This document shows positions 1 to 7,678 of a stretch of DNA of 48,209 bases, piece by piece (position 1 is the stretch's first letter; the number at the start of each line of letters is the position of its first letter). The DNA comes from Shewanella inventionis (GTDB taxonomy: Bacteria; Pseudomonadota; Gammaproteobacteria; Enterobacterales; Shewanellaceae), in the NCBI RefSeq assembly GCF_014641855.1, contig NZ_BMII01000016.1, positions 75,770-123,978 of the forward strand. Reading direction: 5' to 3'. The notes under the pieces were generated by a model. It did no database searches. It was given only the letters and a program-made list of their open reading frames with translations, and was not told the origin of the DNA. Position numbers and translations under genes: made by a program.

Positions 1-220
1 TTCGCTGCTAGGATTTAGGGCGTGACTGCGTCACTGCTAGGGCGCTACGCTGCTAGGATTTAGGGCGTGACTGCGTCACTGCTAGGGCGCTACGCTGCTA
101 GGATTTAGGGCGTGACTGCGTCACTGCTAGGGCGCTACGCTGCTAGGATTTAGGGCGTGACTGCGTCACTGCTAGGGCGCTACGCTGCTAGGATTTAGGG
201 CGTGACTGCGTCACTACGAG
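1..220. repeat. Tandem array of a 45-bp repeat, about five copies
   Basis: The same 45-base unit recurs with start-to-start distances of exactly 45 (the word ggatttaggg begins at 11, 56, 101, 146 and 191). Each unit contains two mini-palindromes, gtgactgcgtcac and a gcgct/agcg-type element, joined by CTAG. The array starts before the window edge, so its true copy number is unknown. No reading frame is maintained. It belongs to the same CTAG-linked hairpin family found in other gaps of this locus. Confidence 0.95.
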
Positions 221-1445
221 GACGCTAAGCTGCTCGACTACGTCGTTCCGGTGACGCTGTTAAAGCCGGAACCCAGGTGTTGCTTTAAGGCTTAAAGCAA
301 AATCAAAAGAAACACCTAGATCCCTGATAAAAGATCTCAGGGATGACAACCGGGTAGATTTAGACCCTAGAAGGACGCTACGCTGCTCGACTACGTCGTT
401 CCGGTGACGCTGTTAAAGCCGGAACCCAGGTGTTGCTTTAAGGCTTAAAAGCAAAATCAAAAGAAACACCTAGATCCCTGATAAAAGATCTCAGGGATGA
501 CAACCGGGTAGATTTAGACCCTAGAAGGACGCTACGCTGCTCGACTACGTCGTTCCGGTGACGCTGTTAAAGCCGGAACCCAGGTGTTGCTTTAAGGCTT
601 AAAAGCAAAATCAAAAGAAACACCTGGATCCCTGATAAAAGATCTCAGGGATGACAACCGGAAAGAATTTAAATTATAGAAGGACGCTGCGCTGCTCGAT
701 TACGTCGTTCCGGTAACGCTGTTAAAGCCGGAACCTAGGTGTTGCTTTAAGGCTTAAAGCAAAATCAAAAGAAACACCTAGATCCCTGATAAAAGATCTC
801 AGGGATGACAACCGGGTAGTAACCTAGAACCTAGAAGGACGCTCCGCTGCTCGATTACGTCGTTCCGGTAACGCTGTTAAAGCCGGAACCCAGGTGTTGC
901 TTTAAGGCTTAAAAGCAAAATCAAAAGAAACATCTGGATCCCTGATAAAAGATCTCAGGGATGACAACCGGGTAGATTTAGACCCTAGAAGGACGCTGCG
1001 CTGCTCGACTACGTCGTTCCGGTAACGCTGTTAAAGCCGGAACCCAGGTGTTGCTTTAAGGCTTAAAAGCAAAACCAAAAGAAACACCTGGATCCCTGAT
1101 AAAAGATCTCAGGGATGACAACCGGGTAGTAACCTAGAACCTAGAAGGACGCTCCGCTGCTCGATTACGTCGTTCCGGTAGCGCTGTTAAAGCCGGAACC
1201 TAGGTGTTGCTTTAAGGCTTAAAAGCAAAATCAAAAGAAACACCTGGATCCCTGATAAAAGATCTCAGGGATGACAACCGGAAAGAATTTAAATTATAGA
1301 AGGGCGCTGCGCTCCTCGATTACGTCGTTCCGGTAACGCTGTTAAAGCCGGAACCCAGGTGTTGCTTTAAGGCTTAAAGCAAAATCAAAAGAAACACCTG
1401 GATCCCTGATAAAAGATCTCAGGGATGACAACCGGGTAGATTTAG
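221..1445. repeat. Tandem array of a 153-155-bp structured repeat, eight copies
   Basis: The landmark cga(c/t)tacgtcgttccgg occurs at about 235, 388, 542, 697, 852, 1007, 1162 and 1317, giving periods of 153, 154 and then 155. Each unit holds three potential hairpins: gttccgg/ccggaac; a long nested stem pairing ccaggtgtt with aaacacctgg around gcttta/taaagc; and atccctga/tctcagggat. Variation between copies is small and mosaic (for example gggtagatttagaccctag versus gaaagaatttaaattatag at the join), which suggests unequal exchange among copies. A ninth copy lies at 3832-3955 and a piece at 33483-33540. The role is unknown. Confidence 0.95.
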
Positions 1446-1610
1446 ACCCTAGACCCTAGACCCTAGAAGCTAGAATCTAGAAGGACGAAGTCCGCTCTCT
1501 GGCGAGCATGCGAGTTCCTAGAATCTAGCCACTCAGGCGAGCTTGCGAGTTCCTAGAATCTAGATCCTCTGGCGAGCCTGCGAGTTCCTAGGTCTTAGCC
1601 CTTCCATTCA
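1446..1610. repeat. CTAG-linked mini-hairpin mosaic
   Basis: Short blocks such as ggacgaagtcc and gcgagcttgcgagttcctag are joined by CTAG words, including a heptad run of ccctaga. The same blocks recur, in either orientation, in most other gaps of the envelope locus. There is no coding potential. Confidence 0.85.
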
Positions 1611-1687
1611 TAAATTCTAGTTAACTTGACAACCTCATTGCGCTCTATAAGCTTATGGCTATTAACGTATTGTTTTTGGAGTCTGTC

Positions 1688-2245
1688 ATGAAAAAATTGT
1701 TTATCGCCGCCGCGGTGTTAGCATTAAGCGCTTGTAGTACCTTAAAATCGAGTTCAGACTTCGACCCATCGGTATCATTTGAGCAATACAAATCTTACGC
1801 CTGGGTAGAAAAAAAGAACGACGAAGTTGGCTACCATCTTGACGGCCTTATGGACCAACGCGTTCGTACCGCAATAGAAAACCAATTAAGCCAGAAGGGC
1901 ATTAGCAAAACAGATAAACAAAATGCTGATTTGCTCGTAAATTACATTACAAAAGTCGATAAAAAAATCAATGTTGATACATTCAACAGCCACTTTGGTT
2001 ACAACCCATACTATGGACCTCGCTGGGGGCTAGCAGGCTCAATGCAAACAGAAACCATAGTGCGTGAATACGAAGTTGGCACTTTAATGGTTGATTTAGT
2101 TGATAACAAAACAGGTAAGTTAGTATGGCGTGGTACCATTGCCGACACGGTAAGAGAACAAAGCACGCCAGAAGAACGCATCGCAACCATTAACCAGGCC
2201 ATTGGTAGTGTAATGATGAATTACCCACCTAAATCGGGTCAATAA
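1688..2245 (+). CDS. DUF4136-type outer-membrane lipoprotein
   Basis: This is a 185-residue lipoprotein. It begins with a short basic n-region (MKKLF), a hydrophobic stretch and the lipobox LSAC, so cleavage should leave Cys lipidated at about residue 16. The rest (a repeated-aromatic region near SYAWVEK, then VRTAIENQL and a C-terminal GKLVWRG motif) matches the DUF4136 lipoprotein pattern; no enzymatic function is established for this family. The ATG at 1688 is preferred over an upstream ATG at 1655 because it gives a clean signal peptide and has GGAG at 1678-1681, six bases upstream. A TTGACA at 1626 could be a -35 element, but the nearest TATAAG is only 14 bases away. The gene is monocistronic and is followed by a strong terminator. 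It lies just outside the polysaccharide operon. Confidence 0.85.
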   Translation: MKKLFIAAAVLALSACSTLKSSSDFDPSVSFEQYKSYAWVEKKNDEVGYHLDGLMDQRVRTAIENQLSQKGISKTDKQNADLLVNYITKVDKKINVDTFNSHFGYNPYYGPRWGLAGSMQTETIVREYEVGTLMVDLVDNKTGKLVWRGTIADTVREQSTPEERIATINQAIGSVMMNYPPKSGQ

Positions 2246-2266
2246 CAGCGCAGTACCTACATAACT

Positions 2267-2297
2267 AAAACCTCGGTAATCTATCGAGGTTTTTTTA
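2267..2297 (+). terminator. Rho-independent terminator of the lipoprotein gene
   Basis: The stem aacctcg/cgaggtt with an 8-9-base loop is followed directly by a run of T residues, about 25 bases after the lipoprotein stop codon. Confidence 0.9.
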
Positions 2298-2478
2298 TAT
2301 CTAACAATTATAAACCGTCACCAAGCCTATAAAGGCACCATGATTTTTTCTGCCCCTATAAATCAATGTGTTAGCCATATTGAAAAACGGTTCTTTTAAT
2401 CAGCGAAGCATTAATGTCTTAAACTGGTGTATTTCTAGGCATTTGAAGGCAAAACGCATTCAAAAGAATGATCAAGTT

Positions 2479-2487
2479 TGCTATTAT
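2479..2487 (+). promoter_or_regulatory. Candidate extended -10 promoter for rfaH
   Basis: TGcTATTAT matches an extended -10 element about 65 bases before the rfaH start. The hexamer 17 bases further upstream (ttcaaa) is only a weak -35. The rest of the 2298-2551 gap shows nothing else I can name. Confidence 0.4.
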
Positions 2488-2551
2488 CTCGTGTCGTGAA
2501 TGGGACGTCACTTACTCAGACAATTGAGTAAATTTAAACAAGCGAGTAACA

Positions 2552-3061
2552 ATGAAATCTTGGTATCTACTTTATTGCAAACCACGTGAAGAACAGCGTG
2601 CCCAGCAAAACTTGGCTTTACAGCAAGTCGAAAGCTATTTACCTATGATAACCCAGCAAAAAACTATCCGTAACAAAAAGCAAATGGTTACGGTACCGCT
2701 ATTTCCAAGCTACCTTTTTATCTACTTCGACCCAGAATTAACAAGCGTGAGCAAAATCCACAATACCCGTGGCGCTAACCGCATTGTTGGTTGTCGAGAA
2801 GATATGACGCCCATAGACGACAGAATTATTTCGGCGCTTAAACGTCGAGTGAGCGGCCACATACCCGAAGTCGAAAAACCGCTAACAAAAGGCGATAAAG
2901 TCAAGTTTGTCGACGGCCCATTTAAAGATCTCGAAGCCATTTTCGATGAAAACAATCCAGACAAACGTTGCCACGTGTTGTTTACCATAATGGGGCAGCA
3001 AAAAAGAATTTTAGTAGAACTGACAAACCTTAAACCGATAGATAAAACAAATGAAAACTAG
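2552..3061 (+). CDS. rfaH: Transcription antiterminator RfaH (NusG paralogue)
   Basis: The 169-residue product starts MKSWYLLYCKPREEQRAQ, the hallmark N-terminus of RfaH/NusG-type NGN domains. It continues through VPLFPSYLFIYFD and the RGANRIV region to a C-terminal KOW-like segment (GDKVKFVDGPFKDLEAIF). Length matches the family (about 160-170). Known role: RfaH is recruited to RNA polymerase paused at an ops element, suppresses pausing and Rho termination, and couples ribosomes to long, poorly translated operons for LPS, capsule and similar products. Two ops elements lie 0.5-0.7 kb downstream, in the leader of the polysaccharide operon, so a cis-neighbour target is very likely. The ATG at 2552 is supported by the conserved N-terminus; the ribosome site (gcgagt) is weak. 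Confidence 0.93.
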   Translation: MKSWYLLYCKPREEQRAQQNLALQQVESYLPMITQQKTIRNKKQMVTVPLFPSYLFIYFDPELTSVSKIHNTRGANRIVGCREDMTPIDDRIISALKRRVSGHIPEVEKPLTKGDKVKFVDGPFKDLEAIFDENNPDKRCHVLFTIMGQQKRILVELTNLKPIDKTNEN

Positions 3062-3069
3062 TCAGTTCA

Positions 3070-3275
3070 GTAAGGGACTAGGAGCTCGCAGGCTTGCCAT
3101 AGGGTCTAGGTTCTAGGAACTCGCAAGCTCGCCTGAGAGCGGACTTCGTCCTTCTAGAACCTGTAAGCGCAGCGTTCCGTTATCCGTAAACGCTTTACGC
3201 TTTTATAGTTTCTAGCAGCGAAGCGCCCTAGCAATCTAGACTCTAATCTTAAGAACCTAGAACCTAGCCGAATGA
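3070..3275. repeat. CTAG-linked mini-hairpin mosaic after rfaH
   Basis: Blocks such as gaactcgcaagctcgcc, gcggacttcgtcc, cgtaagcgcagcg and agcgaagcgccctag are joined by CTAG words. Orientation of several blocks is opposite to that in the 1446-1610 mosaic. No gene is supported here; a 78-codon frame on the minus strand crosses the repeats and is not credible. Confidence 0.85.
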
Positions 3276-3469
3276 TAGACGAATTATAAGATTTTAGCTC
3301 GATGATTTGTAAGACATTGTCCATTAAGCTATCTAGGTTTAGTTTGATATTTAAGCAAAATGAGTCAGAAATTGCTCTGAATGTAATCATTTTGTGTTTT
3401 TTAAACGATTCTGAAACATTTTTAATAAATGCCTCGGAGATAACTCAAGCATATTGATGTATTTTTGGG

Positions 3470-3475
3470 TATAAT
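3470..3475 (+). promoter_or_regulatory. Candidate -10 of the polysaccharide-operon promoter
   Basis: A perfect TATAAT lies 108 bases before the first ops element in an AT-rich stretch free of repeats. No convincing -35 is present at 17 bases, so this is a position-based inference. It would give a long untranslated leader of about 730 bases ahead of the exporter gene. Confidence 0.35.
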
Positions 3476-3577
3476 TGCGCGCCGCTTTGAGCCTCTAAAG
3501 CGCCAAAGTGATTAAATGTAATCGTAAAAAATTGAATTTTCGCACTGCGAAGGGCAAGTTGGAAGCCGCAATCCATG

Positions 3578-3589
3578 GGCGGTAGCGTG
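3578..3589 (+). promoter_or_regulatory. ops element (JUMPStart core), first copy
   Basis: GGCGGTAGCGTG is an exact match to the ops sequence that pauses RNA polymerase and recruits RfaH. It is followed within seven bases by a perfect 9-bp hairpin (3596-3618). It lies about 520 bases after the rfaH gene and 620 before the exporter gene, on the coding strand of the operon, as required. Confidence 0.93.
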
Positions 3590-3595
3590 TCTGAA

Positions 3596-3696
3596 AATAA
3601 TTGTCAGGAACAATTATTAACAGCTTCAGCTGGCCCGAAGGGGAAAATACAGGACGTATTTTATAAAGGCAAAAGACAGAATAGTTTCTGTCTTTT
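3596..3696 (+). promoter_or_regulatory. Operon leader with three consecutive perfect hairpins between the two ops copies
   Basis: Three stems follow each other: aataattgt/acaattatt (3596-3618, 9 bp), aaaatac/gtatttt (3644-3662, 7 bp) and aaaagacaga/tctgtctttt (3671-3696, 10 bp, loop atagtt). The last ends in a short T run inside its own stem and could act as a weak terminator or attenuator that RfaH-modified polymerase would read through. This regulatory role is inference; the hairpins are directly visible. Confidence 0.55.
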
Positions 3697-3733
3697 AGTG
3701 TACGCCGAAGGGCGTCTCGCCCGCCACGCGGAT

Positions 3734-3743
3734 CGGTAGCGTG
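3734..3743 (+). promoter_or_regulatory. ops-like element, second copy
   Basis: CGGTAGCGTG repeats the central ten bases of ops, again followed by cctga as in the first copy (tctga). The two bases before it (at) differ from the consensus GG. A second RfaH-loading or pause site in the same leader is plausible. Confidence 0.7.
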
Positions 3744-3754
3744 CCTGAATAGGA

Positions 3755-4185
3755 CGCTTCGCTGCTAGGTACTAGGGCGTGACTTCGTCACTGCTAGGGC
3801 GCTACGCTGATAGGTACGAGGACGTTACACTGCTCGACTACGTCGTTCCGGTAGCGCTGTTAAAGCCGGAACCCAGGTGTTGCTTTAAGGCTTAAAAGCA
3901 AAATCCAAAGAAACACCTGGATCCCTGATAAAAGATCTCAGGGATGACAACCGGGTAGAATTAGAACCTAGTACCTAGAAGGACGCAGTCCGCTCTCAGG
4001 CGAGCTTGCGAGTTCCTAGTACTTGAAACCGTAAGCGAAGCGTTCTGTAATCCGTAATCCGTCAACGCATTTAGAACCTAGAAGGACGAAGTCCGCTCTC
4101 TAGCGAGCTTGCGAGTTCCTAGAACCTAGAACCTAGACCCTCTAGCGAGCCTGCGAGCTCCTAGTACCTACTCTCAAAACCTTTT
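3755..4185. repeat. CTAG mosaic with a solitary ninth copy of the 154-bp repeat
   Basis: Positions about 3832-3955 reproduce the 154-bp unit seen eight times at the window start, including all three hairpins. It is flanked by CTAG-linked mini-hairpins (gtgacttcgtcac, ggacgaagtcc, gcgagcttgcgag). The block fills the gap between the ops leader and the exporter ribosome-binding site, so it should be transcribed as part of the operon leader. Confidence 0.9.
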
Positions 4186-4208
4186 TTAAATAATATTGGA
4201 GATACCTG

Positions 4209-6689
4209 GTGTTGCATAAAACCAAAAACGTGTTAATTGCTGGCTTATCAGCCCTTATTATTTTCAGTACGCAAGTGCAGGCTGTAACGCCGTCGCCGCA
4301 AATGATTGAGCAATTCAAGCAACTGCCTAAATCAGAACAAGAGCGTATCGCCAAGCAATACGGTATCGACCCATCAATGCTGTCGACTTCAGCAACTGCA
4401 ACCAAAATTGAAAACCCGCAAGTTGTAGAGTCGCGCAGCACAGAAAATAATGTTCTTGACCAATCAGAAGATGAGTCATTAACACAGCAAACTAAAACAG
4501 CTGCAACAGTAGACGCTATAGAAAGCCAAAAAGAACAACAACTCAAACCATTTGGTTACGACTTGTTTGCAGGTTCTCCAACGACCTTCGCACCAGTATC
4601 AGACGTACCCGTCCCAGCTGAATACATGGTAGGCCCTGGAGACACTATTAATGTTCAACTCTACGGTAAAGAAAATAACAATTACCAACTAGTTGTAGGG
4701 CGTGATGGCGCTGTCCAGTTTCCTGATTTAGGTCCAATATCGTTAGTTGGCCTTTCTTTTGCTGAGGCAAGAAACTTACTACAAGATAAAATTGCCCAAA
4801 GCATGATAGGTATTAATGCTAACATCACCATGGGTGAACTGCGTTCAATTCGCATTTTTGTCGCTGGTGATGCATACAAGCCAGGTTCATATACGGTTTC
4901 AAGCTTATCAACTATCACTCAGGCGTTATTTGTGTCTGGTGGTGTAAATCAAATTGGCTCTCTTCGTAACATTCAACTTAAACGCTCAGGCAAAACAGTA
5001 GGCACATTAGACTTATACGACTTACTCATGCGCGGCGACGCATCAGGCGACAAACGCTTACAATCTGGCGATGTTGTGTTTATTCCGTCAACTGGTGGTA
5101 CCGTAAGCGTAATGGGCGAAGTGCGTCGCCCAGCAATATACGAGCTTAAAAGTAACGAAACCATGGCAGATGTAATCAAAATGGCCAGTGGTTTAAATCC
5201 AGGTGCTTACCCTAAATCAAGTGTTGTAGAGCGTTACAGCGACAAATCAGTTAAAACCGTTATCAACGTTGATTTAACTGCAAATAGTGGCTTGTCTACA
5301 CTAGTTAAAAATGGCGACGTGCTAAATGTAAAATCAGCATCAAATAGAATTGATAATGCCGTAACACTCGCAGGCGCGGTAATTAGACCTGGTAAATACC
5401 AATGGAAAAACGCACTTAAAGTTGCCGATTTACTGCCTTCAATCTGGGGCAATTTAACCATCACAGCAGATTTAGACTACTCATTACTTGTGCGCGAAAT
5501 CAATCAGCGTGGCGACATAGAAGTGCACCGCGTGGCGTTGGGTAAAGCCATTACCGATCCATTTTCTCTACACAATGTAGTATTACAACCTCGCGATACA
5601 CTGTTGGTGTTCGACTACGAAGATAGAGAAAAACTACTCGAGCCAATCATCACTCAGTTAAAAAACCAAAGCCGTTTTGGTGATGCAGCCAAACTTGTTA
5701 GCATTAATGGCAATGTGCGCTTTCCTGGTCAATATCCTCTAACCGTTAATGCAGATGTTAAAGAGTTAATTATAGCTGCCGGCGGCCTAGAAGAGGGCGC
5801 TTATACCATGGCTGCAGAGCTTACACGCCAGGAAGTATCGCAAACAGACGGCGTAACAATACAGCATCAACAACTTAGCTTAAACGATGTAATGAACAAC
5901 CCTTCATCAATTGTTGAACTGCAAAGCCGAGACATCTTAACAGTAAGAACCTTACCAGACTGGCAAGAAACCCGTTGGGTAACAGTTAAAGGAGAAGTTA
6001 AATTCCCTGGCACTTATTCAATTCAACGTGGTGAAACCTTAAAAGGGGTTATTGCCCGTGCCGGTGGTTATACCGATAACGCGGCTTTAAAAAGTGCAGT
6101 ATTTTTACGTCAATCGGTTAAAGACAAAGAACGCCTAGAATTAGCCAAACTTTCAGACGAGCTACGCCGCGAAATTGCAGCAAAAGCATTAACCAAAGAC
6201 ACACCAACAGTGGGTTATGCCGACGCACAATTGATGTTAAAAGAGCTTGAAAATGTTGAAGTGGTTGGCCGCTTAGTAGTGGACTTAAACGCCATAGAAC
6301 TTGGTATAGACGAAGCAAACCTTGACCTAGAAGACGCCGACGCGCTTTATGTACCGTCAAAAAATCAAACCGTATCGGTAATGGGCCAGGTACAACACCC
6401 AAGTACTCACCGCTTTAAAGCCGGTCTCACTTTTGACCAATATTTAGGGTTATCTGGTGGCCCTCGTAAACGTGCCGATGAAGACCGCGCCTATATTATT
6501 AAAGCCGACGGTTCAGTAGCCATGCCAAACGAGTCTAGCTGGTTTACCAGCAGCACCCAAATGGAGCCAGGCGACACAATAATCGTACCGCTAGATACCG
6601 AATACAAAGACAGCCTAACCTTATGGCAGCAAGTCACAACCATCATCTACAACAGCGCCATCGCAGTAGCAGCAGTAGCAACGTTGTAA
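4209..6689 (+). CDS. Multi-SLBB polysaccharide export outer-membrane protein (Wza-like)
   Basis: The 826-residue exporter has a signal peptide ending at about residue 25 (VQA) with no lipobox Cys. A polysaccharide-export (PES) domain starts near residue 134 (EYMVGPGDTINVQLYG). About six SLBB repeats follow, beginning near 214, 299, 385, 497, 591 and 722 and marked by the recurring pattern V.v.G.v..PG.y. The C-terminus is a hydrophobic or amphipathic helix (about 800-826), as in Wza where it forms the outer-membrane pore. It is over twice the length of E. coli Wza (about 380) and resembles the long SLBB proteins of Shewanella and Vibrio. The start is GTG at 4209, with GGAG at 4198-4201; TTG at 4212 is an alternative. 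It should carry polymer across the periplasm and outer membrane. No Wzc kinase or Wzb phosphatase is encoded nearby, which is odd for a capsule system. Confidence 0.9.
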   Translation: MLHKTKNVLIAGLSALIIFSTQVQAVTPSPQMIEQFKQLPKSEQERIAKQYGIDPSMLSTSATATKIENPQVVESRSTENNVLDQSEDESLTQQTKTAATVDAIESQKEQQLKPFGYDLFAGSPTTFAPVSDVPVPAEYMVGPGDTINVQLYGKENNNYQLVVGRDGAVQFPDLGPISLVGLSFAEARNLLQDKIAQSMIGINANITMGELRSIRIFVAGDAYKPGSYTVSSLSTITQALFVSGGVNQIGSLRNIQLKRSGKTVGTLDLYDLLMRGDASGDKRLQSGDVVFIPSTGGTVSVMGEVRRPAIYELKSNETMADVIKMASGLNPGAYPKSSVVERYSDKSVKTVINVDLTANSGLSTLVKNGDVLNVKSASNRIDNAVTLAGAVIRPGKYQWKNALKVADLLPSIWGNLTITADLDYSLLVREINQRGDIEVHRVALGKAITDPFSLHNVVLQPRDTLLVFDYEDREKLLEPIITQLKNQSRFGDAAKLVSINGNVRFPGQYPLTVNADVKELIIAAGGLEEGAYTMAAELTRQEVSQTDGVTIQHQQLSLNDVMNNPSSIVELQSRDILTVRTLPDWQETRWVTVKGEVKFPGTYSIQRGETLKGVIARAGGYTDNAALKSAVFLRQSVKDKERLELAKLSDELRREIAAKALTKDTPTVGYADAQLMLKELENVEVVGRLVVDLNAIELGIDEANLDLEDADALYVPSKNQTVSVMGQVQHPSTHRFKAGLTFDQYLGLSGGPRKRADEDRAYIIKADGSVAMPNESSWFTSSTQMEPGDTIIVPLDTEYKDSLTLWQQVTTIIYNSAIAVAAVATL

Positions 6690-6694
6690 GAAGG

Positions 6695-7090
6695 TTCTAG
6701 GGGCTCGCAGGCTCGCCAGAGAGCGGGCTTCGTCCTGCTAGGACGCTACGCTGCTAAGATTTTATAGCAGGCCGTAGGCCGCTCTAGCAGCGAAGCGCTC
6801 TAGATTCTAGATTCTAGATTCTAGGAACTAGGTACTAGCAGGCTCGCCAGAGGGCGGACTTCGTCCTTCTAGGACGCTACGCTGCTAAGATTTTATAGCA
6901 GGCCATAGGCCGCTCTAGCAGCGAAGCGCTCTAGGTACTAGGTACTAGGTACTAGGTACTCGCAGGCTCGCCAGAGGGCGGACTTCGTCCTTCTAGGACG
7001 CTACACTGCTAAGATTTTATAGCAGGCCGTAGGCCGCTCTAGCAGCGAAGCGCTCCAGATTCTAGAAACTAGATACTAGAACATAGCCAC
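6695..7090. repeat. Three copies of a 124-131-bp CTAG-mosaic unit
   Basis: The word gcaggctcgcc starts at 6707, 6838 and 6962. Each unit runs through ggacttcgtcc, gacgctac(g/a)ctgctaagattttatagcag, ggcc(g/a)taggcc and agcagcgaagcgct. The units end in heptad runs that differ: ctagatt repeated at about 6803-6824 and ctaggta repeated at about 6932-6960. Hairpins with 3-base loops occur at every block. No coding potential is apparent. Confidence 0.9.
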
Positions 7091-7111
7091 TCAATTTCAG
7101 AAGGAACTGTT

Positions 7112-7489
7112 ATGCGTTTCGAACAGCTGGAAGTATGGAAAAGAGCTTCTAGATTGTCGTGTGATATTTATAAGTTGACTGAGTCAGTGAGTAACTGGGG
7201 TTTTAAAGATCAAATTACACGTTCAGGCTTATCTGTTCCCTCAAATATAGCGGAGGGAGAAGAGCGTGAAACCCTAAAAGAAAACATAAGATTTCTATAT
7301 TACGCAAAAGGTTCTCTAGGTGAGCTTGTTACTCAACTGTATATCGGAGCAGAAATCGAATACATAGATAAAAAAATGGCTATGTCGATGGTAAAAGAAG
7401 CTAAAGAGCTAGCCAAAATATTAGGTACTCTTATTAGACAAAAACAAACAAAGTTAAAAGAAGATAGACCCGAATACACAATAGAGTAA
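7112..7489 (+). CDS. Four-helix-bundle protein (23S rRNA intervening-sequence / S23 family)
   Basis: The 125-residue protein begins MRFEQLEVWKRASRLSCDIY and contains DQITRSGLSVPSNIAEGEER and a YYAKGSLGELVTQL segment, the standard motifs of the TIGR02436 four-helix-bundle family. Members were first noticed inside intervening sequences of 23S rRNA genes, but many are chromosomal and their molecular function is not known. Length matches the family (about 115-130). The ribosome site AGAAGGAA at 7099-7106 fixes the ATG. It is flanked on both sides by CTAG repeats and sits between exporter and wzz in the same direction, so it is probably co-transcribed. It is not near an rRNA gene here. Confidence 0.88.
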   Translation: MRFEQLEVWKRASRLSCDIYKLTESVSNWGFKDQITRSGLSVPSNIAEGEERETLKENIRFLYYAKGSLGELVTQLYIGAEIEYIDKKMAMSMVKEAKELAKILGTLIRQKQTKLKEDRPEYTIE

Positions 7490-7660
7490 GCAAACGAATC
7501 GCATATGCTTTTATAGCCGCGAAACGTCATAGAATCTAGGCTTTTGCTTTTGACACAACCAGCAACAAACGAACACATAGCAGATTTCTGCTGGTATCTT
7601 TTGACTTTATAGCAGCGTAGCGCTCTAGCCGCGAAGCGTCCTAGAATCTAGCAACTGCTT
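7490..7660. repeat. CTAG-linked mini-hairpin fragments before wzz
   Basis: The region holds agccgcgaaacgtcatagaa-like and agcagcgtagcgctctag blocks, a decayed version of the locus repeat family, separated by about 80 bases of unique AT-rich sequence. No other feature is visible. Confidence 0.7.
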
Positions 7661-7678
7661 CCCAGACAAAATAGAATT

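Noticed and set aside
1..1445. Tandem repeats considered as a CRISPR array
   Set aside because: Units are contiguous and nearly identical throughout; there are no unique spacers and no cas genes in the window.
3154..3390. 78-codon minus-strand frame after rfaH
   Set aside because: It lies across CTAG repeats, has no credible ribosome site and its product shows no protein-like features.
4142..4546. 134-codon minus-strand frame opposite the exporter start
   Set aside because: It is a shadow of the exporter gene and of the repeat block; the plus-strand protein is clearly real.
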